From positions 2,309,720 through 2,373,719 of the forward strand of contig NZ_CP024636.1 in NCBI RefSeq assembly GCF_009728735.1: DNA of 64,000 nt, written 5' to 3'. Below the pieces are notes generated by a model. The model was given only the letters and a program-made list of their open reading frames with translations. It was not told the origin of the DNA and did not search any database. The position numbers and the translations under genes are program-made. Positions 29,450-38,338 of the stretch are shown one piece after another; the first letter of the stretch is position 1; each line of letters opens with the position of its first letter. This DNA is from Pantoea phytobeneficialis (GTDB lineage: Bacteria > Pseudomonadota > Gammaproteobacteria > Enterobacterales > Enterobacteriaceae).

Positions 29450-30817
29450 ATGAGCATTAAGGGAACCGTGTTAGAAAAAATTGTGCTGGATAAAGCCGTC
29501 TGGGTCGAGGCGCGTAAAGCGCAGCAGCCGCTGACCACTTTCCAGAACAGCCTGCAACCGGCCGAACGCCATTTTTACGATGCGCTGCGCGGTACACGAA
29601 CTGCCTTTATTCTGGAATGCAAAAAGGCGTCACCGTCGAAGGGACTGATTCGCGAGGACTTTGATCCCGCGACCATCGCCGGTATTTATCGGAACTATGC
29701 CTCCGCCGTTTCCGTATTGACCGATGAAAAATACTTCCAGGGCAACTTCGAGTTTCTGCCCATCGTCAGTGCGGCGATCACGCAACCGGTGCTGTGCAAA
29801 GATTTTATCATCGACCCTTATCAGATCTACCTGGCGCGTCATTACCAGGCCGATGCCATTCTGTTGATGCTGTCGGTGTTGGATGACGAGCAGTACCGCC
29901 AACTGGCCGCGGTGGCCCACAGCCTGAAAATGGGTGTGCTGACCGAGGTTAGCAACGAAGAAGAGCTGGAACGCGCCATCGCGCTGGAAGCCAAAGTGGT
30001 AGGCATCAATAACCGCGACCTGCGCGACCTGTCGATTGACCTGAATCGTACACGCCAGCTTGCCCCACGCCTCAGCCACGGCGTAACAGTGATTAGTGAG
30101 TCCGGCATTCATAACTATGCACAGATCCGTGAACTCAGCCATTTTGCCAATGGTTTCCTGATTGGTTCGGCGCTGATGGAAGAAGATGACCTCAACGCAG
30201 GCGTGCGTCGCGTATTGTTGGGTGACAACAAGGTGTGTGGCCTGACCCGTGCGGAAGACGCGCGCAGCGCCCATGAGGCCGGTGCCATTTATGGTGGGGT
30301 GATTTTTGCCGCAGGCTCGCCACGTCAGGTGAGTACGCAACAGGCGCAGGCGGTGATCGCCGCTGCACCGTTGAAATACGTTGGCGTGTTTCGCAATCAG
30401 GGCATAAGTGACATTGTCACGCAAGTCACTGCGCTCAACCTGTTCGCCGTCCAGTTGCATGGCGATGAAAACCCGGCATTTGTTGCCGAACTGCGTCAGG
30501 CATTGCCGGAAACCGTACAGATCTGGAAAGCGCTGAGTATCAAAGATACGCTCCCTGCGCGCGACTGGCCGCATGTTGACCGCTATGTATTGGATAATGG
30601 TCAGGGCGGTACCGGCCAGCGTTTTGACTGGTCACTGTTGCAGGGACAGGATCTCAGCAATGTGCTGCTGGCGGGCGGATTAAGCGCCGACAACTGTGTC
30701 GAAGCGGCACAACTGGGTTGCGCCGGTCTGGACTTCAATTCTGGTGTGGAATCGTCGCCGGGCATTAAAGATGCCAGCAAAATTGCCGCAGTGTTCCGCA
30801 CCTTACGCGCCTATTAA
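29450..30817 (+). CDS. trpC: Bifunctional indole-3-glycerol-phosphate synthase / phosphoribosylanthranilate isomerase
   Basis: A 455-residue fusion of TrpC (about 1-255) and TrpF (about 256-455), as in E. coli. TrpC marks are FILECKKASPSKG, LCKDFIIDPYQI and TVISESGI; TrpF marks are KVCGLTRAEDA, VGVFRNQ, VQLHGDE and VLDNGQGGTGQRFDW. The start at 29450 follows the trpD stop by one base and gives the E. coli-like N-terminus; the same frame is open upstream inside trpD but has no role. A hairpin follows the stop, before trpB. Confidence 0.97.
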   Translation: MSIKGTVLEKIVLDKAVWVEARKAQQPLTTFQNSLQPAERHFYDALRGTRTAFILECKKASPSKGLIREDFDPATIAGIYRNYASAVSVLTDEKYFQGNFEFLPIVSAAITQPVLCKDFIIDPYQIYLARHYQADAILLMLSVLDDEQYRQLAAVAHSLKMGVLTEVSNEEELERAIALEAKVVGINNRDLRDLSIDLNRTRQLAPRLSHGVTVISESGIHNYAQIRELSHFANGFLIGSALMEEDDLNAGVRRVLLGDNKVCGLTRAEDARSAHEAGAIYGGVIFAAGSPRQVSTQQAQAVIAAAPLKYVGVFRNQGISDIVTQVTALNLFAVQLHGDENPAFVAELRQALPETVQIWKALSIKDTLPARDWPHVDRYVLDNGQGGTGQRFDWSLLQGQDLSNVLLAGGLSADNCVEAAQLGCAGLDFNSGVESSPGIKDASKIAAVFRTLRAY

Positions 30818-30825
30818 TTTCTCTT

Positions 30826-30842
30826 GCCCGCCGGGAGCGGGC
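30826..30842 (+). other. Intercistronic hairpin between trpC and trpB
   Basis: GCCCGC-CGGGA-GCGGGC between the trpC stop and the trpB ribosome site. It has the same six-base stem as the trp attenuator but no T run, so it should not terminate; it could guard the mRNA end or tune polarity. Confidence 0.6.
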
Positions 30843-30862
30843 TGGATAAGGAAGATGAGAAG

Positions 30863-32053
30863 ATGACGTTACTGAATCCCTATTTTGGCGAGTTTGGCGG
30901 GCAATATGTGCCGCAAATCCTGATGCCCGCTCTGCGTCAGCTGGAAGCGGCATTTGTCGAAGCCCAGCGCGATCCGGATTTTCAGGCCGAATTTACTGAC
31001 CTGCTGAAAAACTATGCCGGTCGCCCCACGGCGCTGACGCTGTGCCGCAACCTGACCAAAGGCACCAAAACCCGCCTGTATCTGAAGCGTGAAGATTTGC
31101 TGCACGGCGGCGCGCACAAAACTAACCAGGTGCTTGGTCAAGCATTGCTGGCAAAGCGCATGGGCAAAAATGAAATCATCGCGGAAACCGGTGCGGGTCA
31201 GCACGGCGTCGCCTCTGCCCTGGCCTGTGCGCTGTTGGGTATGAAGTGCCGCATTTATATGGGCGCGAAAGACGTGGAGCGCCAGTCACCTAATGTGTTC
31301 CGTATGCGCCTGATGGGTGCAGAGGTGATCCCGGTGCACAGCGGCTCCGCCACGCTGAAAGATGCCTGTAACGAGGCGTTGCGTGACTGGTCCGGCAGCT
31401 ATGAAACCGCACACTACATGCTCGGCACCGCGGCAGGTCCACACCCCTTCCCGACCATTGTGCGCGAGTTCCAGCGTATGATTGGCGAAGAGACCAAAGC
31501 GCAGATTCTGGAAAAAGAAGGTCGCTTACCGGATGCAGTTCTGGCATGTGTCGGCGGTGGCTCGAATGCCATCGGCATGTTCGCTGACTTTATCGATGAA
31601 ACCAGCGTTGGTCTGATCGGCGTTGAACCGGCAGGTCACGGTATCGAAACCGGTGAGCATGGCGCACCGCTCAAGCATGGCCGAGTAGGCATCTACTTCG
31701 GCATGAAAGCGCCGATGATGCAGACCGAAGAAGGCCAGATTGAGGAGTCGTACTCTATCTCGGCGGGTCTTGATTTCCCGTCGGTGGGACCACAACACGC
31801 CCATCTCAACAGCATTGGTCGTGCTGAATATGTGTCGATCACCGACGACGAAGCACTGGACGCCTTTAAGCAACTCTCCCGTGCCGAGGGGATTATCCCG
31901 GCACTGGAGTCTTCACACGCCCTCGCCCATGCGTTGAAGATGATCCGTGAAAACCCGGAAAAAGAGCAGTTGCTGGTGGTTAACCTGTCTGGCCGCGGCG
32001 ATAAAGACATTTTTACCGTTCACGATATTTTGAAAGCGAAGGGAGAGATCTGA
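30863..32053 (+). CDS. trpB: Tryptophan synthase beta chain
   Basis: A 396-residue PLP enzyme that joins indole and serine. The PLP lysine is in [12 protein letters not shown], with [25 protein letters not shown] and the C-terminal LSGRGDKDI. The start at 30863 gives the E. coli length (397 with one extra residue); an in-frame start 39 bases upstream would add a leader absent from the family. The gene overlaps trpA by one base (TGATGG), matching the obligate TrpA2B2 complex. Confidence 0.98.
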   Translation: MTLLNPYFGEFGGQYVPQILMPALRQLEAAFVEAQRDPDFQAEFTDLLKNYAGRPTALTLCRNLTKGTKTRLYLKREDLLHGGAHKTNQVLGQALLAKRMGKNEIIAETGAGQHGVASALACALLGMKCRIYMGAKDVERQSPNVFRMRLMGAEVIPVHSGSATLKDACNEALRDWSGSYETAHYMLGTAAGPHPFPTIVREFQRMIGEETKAQILEKEGRLPDAVLACVGGGSNAIGMFADFIDETSVGLIGVEPAGHGIETGEHGAPLKHGRVGIYFGMKAPMMQTEEGQIEESYSISAGLDFPSVGPQHAHLNSIGRAEYVSITDDEALDAFKQLSRAEGIIPALESSHALAHALKMIRENPEKEQLLVVNLSGRGDKDIFTVHDILKAKGEI

Positions 32054-32856
32054 TGGAACGTTACAATCAGCTGTTTAAACGTCTGTCGGCGAACAAAGAA
32101 GGTGCGTTCGTTCCTTTCGTCACGCTGGGCGATCCGTCGCCAGAGATGTCGCTGAAGATTATTGATGCGCTGGTCGCGGGTGGTGCCGATGCGCTGGAAT
32201 TAGGCATTCCGTTCTCCGATCCGCTGGCCGATGGTCCGACCATCCAGAACGCCACTTTGCGCGCTTTTGCCGCCGGAACCACCACCGCACAATGCTTTGA
32301 AATTTTGGCAGCCGTACGCCAGAAATACCCTGAGCTGCCAATTGGCCTGTTGATGTACGCCAACCTGGTGTTCAGCAAAGGGATCGATAACTTCTACGCC
32401 CAGTGCGCAGCCGTTGGTGTCGATTCCGTCCTGGTGGCCGATGTGCCGGTGGAAGAATCCGCCCCGTTCCGTCAGGCGGCAATGCGCCACAATGTGGCAC
32501 CGATCTTTATCTGCCCGCCGAACGCCGATGATGATCTGCTGCGTGAAATTGCTTCGCATGGCCGTGGTTATACTTACCTGCTGTCACGCGCCGGAGTGAC
32601 CGGTTCTGAAAACCGTGCCCATGTGCCGTTGCAGCACCTGATCGACAAATTGCGTGAATACCATGCTGCTCCGCCGTTGCAGGGCTTTGGTATCTCTGAA
32701 CCGGGTCAGGTGAAAGAAGCCGTCAGCGCCGGTGCTGCCGGTGCCATTTCTGGTTCTGCTATTGTGAAGATTATTGAACGTAATCAACATCAACCAGAGA
32801 CGTTGCTGAGCGAACTGCAAGCCTTTGTCAGCAATCTGAAGGCCGCAACCCGTTAA
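32053..32856 (+). CDS. trpA: Tryptophan synthase alpha chain
   Basis: A 267-residue TIM barrel that splits indole-3-glycerol phosphate and passes indole through a tunnel to TrpB. The catalytic Glu is in [18 protein letters not shown], with the Asp in [11 protein letters not shown], and [10 protein letters not shown] binds phosphate. It is the last gene of the trp operon; a hairpin follows. Confidence 0.98.
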   Translation: MERYNQLFKRLSANKEGAFVPFVTLGDPSPEMSLKIIDALVAGGADALELGIPFSDPLADGPTIQNATLRAFAAGTTTAQCFEILAAVRQKYPELPIGLLMYANLVFSKGIDNFYAQCAAVGVDSVLVADVPVEESAPFRQAAMRHNVAPIFICPPNADDDLLREIASHGRGYTYLLSRAGVTGSENRAHVPLQHLIDKLREYHAAPPLQGFGISEPGQVKEAVSAGAAGAISGSAIVKIIERNQHQPETLLSELQAFVSNLKAATR

Positions 32857-32862
32857 TCGCCC

Positions 32863-32892
32863 CGCCTTATCTGCCGCACGGCGGATAAGGCG
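32863..32892. terminator. Hairpin after trpA
   Basis: CGCCTTATC and GATAAGGCG pair around an inner GCCG/CGGC, giving a long hairpin seven bases after trpA and six before the end of the convergent next gene. The T run is poor (TTCTCC), so Rho may be needed, as at E. coli trp t. Confidence 0.65.
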
Positions 32893-32898
32893 TTCTCC

Positions 32899-33339
32899 CT
32901 ACTCCAGTTGAAAGGTTTGCTCATCACCAGAGCCATCCGGATAAACCAGCCTGAGAGTGAGATTGTCTTCGCTGATACGCCAGGTGATCTTCTCATCGTC
33001 CGGACCGATGCGCCAACGTGCATCACTGTCGGGATTATCCGCCATCCAAATCACCCGATCCTCCTGTAAACGACAACGAATCGCCCAGCGCGAATGATCC
33101 GATGGACGCAGATAATGCACCCAGGCAACGCCCTGTTCGTCGACGTTGTCCAGTTGCATGATGCGGAAATTACGCCCGAAGCTAATGGCGGCGGTCGCCT
33201 TACAGATGGTGCCCAGGTGCGGATTAATCAGCCGGGATTCCGCCTGCGCGTGTGGCACCGGCAATGTCTGGCTGGCAAAAAGTTGTAACCAGGAAAGGTA
33301 GCCAACGGTGGCGATGATCAGGATAAGGGTTTTTTTCAT
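32899..33339 (-). CDS. Hypothetical secreted or membrane-anchored protein
   Basis: A 146-residue protein that I do not recognise. It starts MKKTLILIIATVGYLSWLQL, a signal peptide or anchor, with no lipobox Cys. The mature part is Trp-rich and looks all-beta (WVHYLRPSDHSRWAIRCR, DRVIWMADNPDSDARWRIG, ITWRISEDNLTLRLVY), with two Cys that could form a disulfide. The start at 33339 has AGGGA upstream; the frame is open 24 codons further. It lies alone between trpA and the BON lipoprotein gene, in the first accessory block. Confidence 0.75.
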   Translation of the reverse strand: MKKTLILIIATVGYLSWLQLFASQTLPVPHAQAESRLINPHLGTICKATAAISFGRNFRIMQLDNVDEQGVAWVHYLRPSDHSRWAIRCRLQEDRVIWMADNPDSDARWRIGPDDEKITWRISEDNLTLRLVYPDGSGDEQTFQLE

Positions 33340-33540
33340 TGTTTGATCCCTGAAGGCAGCGGCTGAGGTGTTCACAGCGTAACCGATTGCCAAATAAAGC
33401 AATGGGATCAATAAGTGGCAAAAAACGCCATATTCCGTGTTTTTTCCACCCGGTCATTTGACCATTCCCAACCGCCACACCACACTTTAATCGCACCGTC
33501 ACATCGCGGTGAAACATCATGTATGACAAGGAGATAACCG

Positions 33541-33855
33541 ATGAATTTGTTCAAAGTCGTTGCAGGATTGCTGATGGCTGCGGTGATGGCGCTGGCACTC
33601 AGCGCATGTGCACCTACGTCAACGCAGGAAGGAACCGGGGGTTACATCGATGACACGGTGATTACCACCAAGGTGAAAACAGAGTTGTTGAAAGATGACT
33701 CGCTGAAATCCACGGAGATCAATGTGGAAACTTTCAAAGGGCGCGTACAGTTGAGTGGATTCGTCAGTTCACCGCAAATGGCGAACCGTGCCGTGGCGGT
33801 GACACGCACCGTCGCCGGTGTTAAATCTGTCGTAAATAATATGCAAATCAAATAA
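33541..33855 (+). CDS. BON-domain lipoprotein (OsmY/DolP-like)
   Basis: A 104-residue precursor. The lipobox ALSAC places lipid on Cys23, followed by one BON domain (about 38-104: YIDDTVITTKVKTELLKDD, GRVQLSGFVSS, VAGVKSVVNNMQIK). BON domains bind phospholipid and are found in OsmY and DolP, which protect the envelope. A single BON domain with a lipid anchor is common in enteric stress proteins. AAGGAGATAACC precedes the ATG. Confidence 0.9.
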   Translation: MNLFKVVAGLLMAAVMALALSACAPTSTQEGTGGYIDDTVITTKVKTELLKDDSLKSTEINVETFKGRVQLSGFVSSPQMANRAVAVTRTVAGVKSVVNNMQIK

Positions 33856-33858
33856 GTT

Positions 33859-33889
33859 ATCGGGCGACTATCTGGTCGCCCGATTTTAT
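33859..33889 (+). terminator. Rho-independent terminator after BON lipoprotein gene
   Basis: ATCGGGCGAC-TATCTG-GTCGCCCGAT followed by TTTATT, three bases after the stop codon. Confidence 0.88.
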
Positions 33890-34060
33890 TGCACTACATC
33901 TTAATATTATCAGGACATTTCTAAATCAACCCGTCTTCTTTCTCATCCTTTGATTATTTTATCCCGTCTGTGTCGTTTTTATAATTCACACGAAAAAAGG
34001 TGATAACCACCGTTTCTTGTTAATCACACAGCAAATGAATAATCAAAAGGATATTCCCTG

Positions 34061-35731
34061 ATGAAACTTAAACATCGGACGTTGCTATCTTTAGTAATTG
34101 GTAGCATCTGTGCTGGCTCCGTACCCAGTGTATTTGGTCATGGTGGCTTAGTTGAGCCACCAGCACGTCAGTATTATTGCAATCAAAACCAGAATCTTGA
34201 TGTCTGCAAAAAAGCCTCCGCAGAAAGCAATGATGGTGGTCAGTCGATTTATACCTGGCAAGAGTTGACAGGTTTTGTTGGTGGTAATCACAGCGCAGAA
34301 CAAGCCAGAAAAGAGATCCCCAGCACCCTCATTTGCTCAGGTACCGATAAAGGGAGAGGATTCAGTTCACCGCGCGCCGAATGGCACACCACGCTGATCA
34401 AGCCAGACAGCAACGGTAAGGTCAAAATGCGTTATGGCTATACGCAACCTCATGACCCTTCATGGATTGAATTCTATATCAGTAAAAAAGGGTACAATCC
34501 GGCAGAGAAAGCCCTGGGCTGGGACGATGTGGAGTTACTGGATACCGTTGTTTCTTCCAAAGCAACTCAAAAAAGACCAGGAGACGTTCCGGGCGCTTAC
34601 TCCAGCTACGAGGATTTTAATATCACCATTCCGGCAGACCGTACCGGCCGTGCCGTGATTTTTTCACGCTGGCAGCGTAATGACCCCGCTGGTGAAGGCT
34701 TTTACAACTGTAGTGATGTGATAATCGATCAGCCAGGAAGTGGTGAATTACCGACTGAACCCGAGAATCCGGGTGGTGAGGATGGCGGTCAAACTACCGA
34801 TTGGTTTGAATACAGTAAATTTGCCCACGAGCACAAACCGGTAGCCGGTGAATATGTTCACTTCCGTTTGATGGGTGGCACTAAAGGTACCAACCTGGTT
34901 GATATTAAAAAAGAGATCACTGCCGCTAACGTTAATGATAAATGGATTGCTGAGCTGGCAACTGAAATTAACACCAACCATTCCAATTTTGTTCTGATCG
35001 GTAAGCAAAGCACCAGCGGCAGTATTTCATTTGACCCAACCGATCTTCGTAATAATGGTATCTTCTTACAAGATAATATGCAGTCAGTTGTTATGACTGT
35101 TGAAAAAGCAACGAATGCACCGGTTGCGGTGGCAGGGACCAACTTTACCGTTGAGAGCAATAAAGAATCCCGTAATTATCCACTGGATGGCTCTGCCAGT
35201 AAGAATGCGGATACCTATAAGTGGACGATTGTCTCGGGTCACGATATCGGCGCAATGCAAACCCTGGACAATGGAGCATGGGTGCAGAGCGTCAGCACAG
35301 CGAAAGCCCGTGCGCTGATCAAACCTGGCACAAGCGGTAAGGTTACCTACCGCCTGACAGTGAAAAAAGGTGATAAAACCGATAGCAGTGATATCACTGT
35401 GACGGTAAAAGCGACAGAAACCAAACCGATCGCCAATCTGGAAATTCAGGGTAACGACACCATTTCAACAGGAAACCTGCGTGCAACCCTGAGTGCGGCC
35501 AATTCAACCTTACCGGGTAATGCTTCACTCGATACCGCTAAGTTTGAGTGGTCGGTGCTGAACAACGCGAATAAGATTGTGTTCAAACATCGCCATGGTC
35601 AGATTGCGACTCTCGATTATCCGGCCTCAGTAGTAATGGAAGATTTCGATGTTGACGTTCAGGTAAAAATTACCGACCCCAACACGGGCCTTTCTTCAAC
35701 TGCCACCCAGACGGTTAAAGTTCGCCGTTAA
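34061..35731 (+). CDS. AA10 lytic polysaccharide monooxygenase (chitin/cellulose-active)
   Basis: A 556-residue secreted protein. A signal peptide ends VFG and exposes His27 as the mature N-terminus (HGGLVEPPARQYYC), the required start of the copper histidine brace. The second copper His is probably His131 in GYTQPHDPSWIEFYI, and the axial Phe is probably Phe214 in GEGFYNCSDV. The AA10 domain covers about 27-225, followed by a Gly/Pro/Glu linker, a middle domain (about 245-350) and two Ig/PKD-like domains (about 355-455 and 460-556). These enzymes cut crystalline chitin or cellulose by oxidation. No typical CBM5 tail is seen. AAAGGA lies before the start. Confidence 0.9.
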   Translation: MKLKHRTLLSLVIGSICAGSVPSVFGHGGLVEPPARQYYCNQNQNLDVCKKASAESNDGGQSIYTWQELTGFVGGNHSAEQARKEIPSTLICSGTDKGRGFSSPRAEWHTTLIKPDSNGKVKMRYGYTQPHDPSWIEFYISKKGYNPAEKALGWDDVELLDTVVSSKATQKRPGDVPGAYSSYEDFNITIPADRTGRAVIFSRWQRNDPAGEGFYNCSDVIIDQPGSGELPTEPENPGGEDGGQTTDWFEYSKFAHEHKPVAGEYVHFRLMGGTKGTNLVDIKKEITAANVNDKWIAELATEINTNHSNFVLIGKQSTSGSISFDPTDLRNNGIFLQDNMQSVVMTVEKATNAPVAVAGTNFTVESNKESRNYPLDGSASKNADTYKWTIVSGHDIGAMQTLDNGAWVQSVSTAKARALIKPGTSGKVTYRLTVKKGDKTDSSDITVTVKATETKPIANLEIQGNDTISTGNLRATLSAANSTLPGNASLDTAKFEWSVLNNANKIVFKHRHGQIATLDYPASVVMEDFDVDVQVKITDPNTGLSSTATQTVKVRR

Positions 35732-35740
35732 TCACCTGTC

Positions 35741-35768
35741 ACACGCCTTGTAATTATCAAGGCGTGTT
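35741..35768 (+). terminator. Hairpin after the LPMO gene
   Basis: ACACGCCTTG-TAATTAT-CAAGGCGTGT followed by TGATTATC. The T run is short, so termination may be partial and leave some read-through to the next gene. Confidence 0.6.
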
Positions 35769-35779
35769 GATTATCTCAT

Positions 35780-35803
35780 CGCCTCCGGTTTCGTCAGGAG
35801 GCG
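35780..35803 (+). other. Second hairpin before the small secreted protein gene
   Basis: CGCCTCC-GGTTTCGTCA-GGAGGCG pairs just before the small secreted protein gene. The hairpin would hide the GGAGG that stands two to three bases before an ATG at 35805, a start that is therefore unlikely. Confidence 0.45.
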
Positions 35804-35822
35804 AATGCTCAGGAAGTCGTAT

Positions 35823-36173
35823 ATGACAAGGACAATTAAGGTTCTTTGCCTTGTGCCTTCAGCACTGCTGCTATGCTCGCTGTTTTCTCAGGCAGTACAA
35901 TCTGCCCCTCTGCCACTGGTATGGGGAATAAAAGAGCAAAGACTGACGGTGACGAATAACGGTAAAGTGCCGATCCAACTCGACAAAGATATCAAACTGC
36001 TTCCGGATGATGCGCTTGTGGCGTTGAATGAAACCACAGTACTTCCGGGACAAACCGTCATCGTCTACGGTGCCTGTCCACACCATCTGCCGCTGCAAAA
36101 AGAGGTGATGTTTACGCCAATGACAGCCGATGGACAGCAGGAAGCATCGCAAACGTTGCCGCTTACCCACTGA
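35823..36173 (+). CDS. Small secreted protein downstream of LPMO, unknown function
   Basis: A 116-residue precursor with a clear signal peptide (about 1-27, ending VQSA). The mature part looks like a single all-beta, Ig-like domain: LVWGIKEQRLTVTNNGKVPI, LDKDIKLLPDDALVAL, TTVLPGQTVIVYGACP. This resembles half of a periplasmic pilus-type chaperone, but no chaperone signature is complete. The start at 35823 was chosen over 35805 because AGGAA has seven bases of spacing. It follows the LPMO gene by 91 bases in the same direction, so co-function is possible but unproved. Confidence 0.75.
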   Translation: MTRTIKVLCLVPSALLLCSLFSQAVQSAPLPLVWGIKEQRLTVTNNGKVPIQLDKDIKLLPDDALVALNETTVLPGQTVIVYGACPHHLPLQKEVMFTPMTADGQQEASQTLPLTH

Positions 36174-36181
36174 TATTCAGA

Positions 36182-36207
36182 CCAGGTCGCCATATATGGC
36201 GACCTGG
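36182..36207. terminator. Terminator between the small secreted gene and ompW
   Basis: CCAGGTCGCC-ATATAT-GGCGACCTGG is a perfect ten-base-pair stem between two convergent genes. T runs are short on both sides. Confidence 0.65.
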
Positions 36208-36227
36208 AACTGTCATCCCATCGCCAA

Positions 36228-36860
36228 TCAGAAACGATAACCGACACCAAAGAAGAACACCCAGGGATCGATACGGGTATCAATATTCTGTTGTTGTCCA
36301 TTCGCTTTAAATTTTACGGTGGTATCGATATCCATGTACCACAGTGAAGCATTCAGCATCCAGTCGCGGTTGATTTGATAATCTACGCCCACCTGACCCG
36401 CCGCTCCCCAGGAATCTTTCACGCTAAGGTCGGTCAGACCCGCATCACGACCGGTCTGGTTGAATTTGGCATCATAAAATGTGGTGTAGTTTATACCCAC
36501 ACCCACATAGGGACGGAATTGGCTTTTACTGTCGAAGAAATAATATTGCGCCATCAAGGTGGGTGGCAACTGGCGTACTGTTGCCAGATTACCCGTTGGT
36601 CCCAGACCAACCTTATGACGGAATGGCGTCGCAGCCAACAACTCGACACCGATGTTATCGGTGGCCATATAGGTAAAAGTCAGACCCAGTTGCGTATCAT
36701 TACTCACGTTAAAACCGCCCATACCCAGCACATTGTCAGAGCCTTCGGTCGGACGTACTGTCGCGCTACCCGCACGCATAAAGAAGTCACCCGCCTCATG
36801 GGCCAGTGCCAATTGTGGGATCGCCAGTGCCACCAGCAGCGCGCATTTTGCCAGTCTCAT
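36228..36860 (-). CDS. ompW: Outer membrane protein W
   Basis: A 210-residue eight-stranded beta-barrel precursor. The signal peptide ends QLALA before HEAGDFFMRAGSATVRP, the usual OmpW N-terminus, and the barrel ends in FFFGVGYRF with terminal Phe. GGAG precedes the ATG at 36860; the frame is open 17 codons upstream without function. In E. coli, ompW is induced in anaerobiosis through FNR; a perfect FNR box lies 120 bases upstream. Confidence 0.97.
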   Translation of the reverse strand: MRLAKCALLVALAIPQLALAHEAGDFFMRAGSATVRPTEGSDNVLGMGGFNVSNDTQLGLTFTYMATDNIGVELLAATPFRHKVGLGPTGNLATVRQLPPTLMAQYYFFDSKSQFRPYVGVGINYTTFYDAKFNQTGRDAGLTDLSVKDSWGAAGQVGVDYQINRDWMLNASLWYMDIDTTVKFKANGQQQNIDTRIDPWVFFFGVGYRF

Positions 36861-36979
36861 ATTCACTCCTTTGCCAGAATTGTTGATGTTATTGATCAGC
36901 GTTGGTGGCAAAGATCTAACGCTTTTTCAGGCAAAATGCATGTGAATCAATTCAAATAAATCACTTATAAAACAATGAA

Positions 36980-36993
36980 TTGATTCAGATCAA
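36980..36993. promoter_or_regulatory. FNR box between ompW and the YkgJ gene
   Basis: TTGAT-TCAG-ATCAA is a perfect FNR palindrome. It is 120 bases before the ompW start on the minus strand and 116 bases before the YkgJ-family start on the plus strand. ompW is the known FNR target. Confidence 0.75.
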
Positions 36994-37108
36994 TTTTGGC
37001 CTTACACAGCGTAATAAAAATCCCCTTGCGAAAATTTCACAGCGTGACTACTTTGCTATTTCTCTTCCGTTGATTTTGGTTCGATGCTTAGGAGAAGCGG
37101 GCGATCAA

Positions 37109-37525
37109 ATGAGCGATTCACTTAACCCTTGTATGACCTGTGGCGCCTGCTGCGCCCATTTCCGTGTTTCTTTCTATTGGGCCGAAGCTGACGATGCGGG
37201 CGGCCTTGTTCCCGTTGAATTAACCGAACCCCTCAGCCTGTTGATGCGGAATATGCGCGGCACTAACGTACGCGAACCGCGTTGTGTGGCATTGCAGGGC
37301 GAGATCGGCGGCTGCGTCTCTTGCGGCATTTATCAACACCGTCCTTCCCCTTGCCGTGAATTTGAGATGTCGGGTGAACATGGCGTGCTGAACGAAGCCT
37401 GCGATCGGGCCAGAGCGCGCTATGGTTTACCTGCTCTTTTTCACCCTTCTTTACCTGAGATGACAGAAAGATGTCCTAATCCGGGTGCCAGCCTGCCCGC
37501 AGAACATGTACAATCGCCGGGTTAA
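37109..37525 (+). CDS. YkgJ-family cysteine-cluster protein
   Basis: A 138-residue protein of the CxxCxxCC family, often annotated as a putative zinc- or iron-binding protein. The N-terminal cluster is [17 protein letters not shown], with more Cys at [17 protein letters not shown] and SPCREFE. The start at 37109 gives the usual MSDxLxPCMTCG beginning; AGGAG lies 14 bases upstream, which is long. The role is unknown. E. coli ykgJ is at another location, so this position between ompW and yciC differs. Confidence 0.85.
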   Translation: MSDSLNPCMTCGACCAHFRVSFYWAEADDAGGLVPVELTEPLSLLMRNMRGTNVREPRCVALQGEIGGCVSCGIYQHRPSPCREFEMSGEHGVLNEACDRARARYGLPALFHPSLPEMTERCPNPGASLPAEHVQSPG

Positions 37526-37537
37526 TTAACCCGGTTT
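37517..37537 (+). terminator. Palindromic hairpin before yciC
   Basis: CCGGGTTAATTAACCCGG is an 18-base perfect palindrome covering the end of the YkgJ-family gene and its stop, followed by TTTCTCC. It probably ends that transcript. Confidence 0.65.
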
Positions 37538-37552
37538 CTCCAAGGAGTGTAC

Positions 37553-38287
37553 ATGTCTATCACGGCAAGCTCGTTATACCGTGACACAGGAAATTTTCTG
37601 CGCCATCAGCTGATTACCATTGTGCTGATGGCGTTGCTTACCTCATTTATAACCGTGATTATCGGCCACGCCCTGACGCCTGGTGCTGACCAGTTGTCGC
37701 TGTTGAGTCAGAGCGATGACAGCGCTTCTTCGCTGTTTGAACTGGTACAGAATATGTCGCCGGAACAGCAGCGTATTTTGCTGCGCGCCTCAGCGGCAGG
37801 CACCTTCGCGGCGCTGGTGGGAAATACCTTGTTATTAGGCGGTATGCTGTGCCTGATCCCGATGGTATCAAGCGGTCAGCGTGTGAGCGCGCTGCGTGCC
37901 ATCGGTGCTTCAGCACCAACGCTGCCCAAATTGCTGCTGCAAACCTTTTTAATCACCCTGCTGGTGCAACTCGGCTTTATGGTGCTGATGGTGCCAGGGG
38001 TGATGCTGGCGATCCTGCTATCGCTGGCACCGGTGATGCTGGTCAATGAGAAGATGGGTGTGATGAGTGCGATGCGCGCCAGTATGCGCATGGCATGGAA
38101 AAATATGAAACTGATCGCGCCGGCCATTATTGTCTGGCTGCTGGCGAAAATTGCGCTGATGTTCTTTTTCTCCTCGCTGACGGTACTGCCCGCCAATGTC
38201 GCGTCTGTGGTTTTGAACGCGTTGGGGAACATGGTTTCCGCCATCCTGATTATCTACCTGTACCGGCTGTATATGCTGTTACGTTAA
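37553..38287 (+). CDS. yciC: YciC, UPF0259 inner-membrane protein
   Basis: A 244-residue membrane protein with about six hydrophobic segments, matching UPF0259 family member YciC. It begins [20 protein letters not shown] and has [14 protein letters not shown] in a cytoplasmic loop. AAGGAG precedes the ATG at 37553; a GTG six bases upstream is in frame but poorer. Function is unknown. It heads the conserved yciC-yciB-yciA group. Confidence 0.94.
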   Translation: MSITASSLYRDTGNFLRHQLITIVLMALLTSFITVIIGHALTPGADQLSLLSQSDDSASSLFELVQNMSPEQQRILLRASAAGTFAALVGNTLLLGGMLCLIPMVSSGQRVSALRAIGASAPTLPKLLLQTFLITLLVQLGFMVLMVPGVMLAILLSLAPVMLVNEKMGVMSAMRASMRMAWKNMKLIAPAIIVWLLAKIALMFFFSSLTVLPANVASVVLNALGNMVSAILIIYLYRLYMLLR

Positions 38288-38338
38288 CCTTATGGCGCTC
38301 GTTGAGCGCCTGAATTAACGCCCCTGACTGGATATTCT

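Noticed and set aside
30826-30842. trpC-trpB hairpin as a terminator
   Set aside because: No T run follows and trpB and trpA must be expressed with the operon.
32863-32892. Hairpin after trpA as a REP/BIME element
   Set aside because: The arms recall REP text (GATAAGGCG), but there is only one copy in the window and it sits exactly where a trp terminator is expected.
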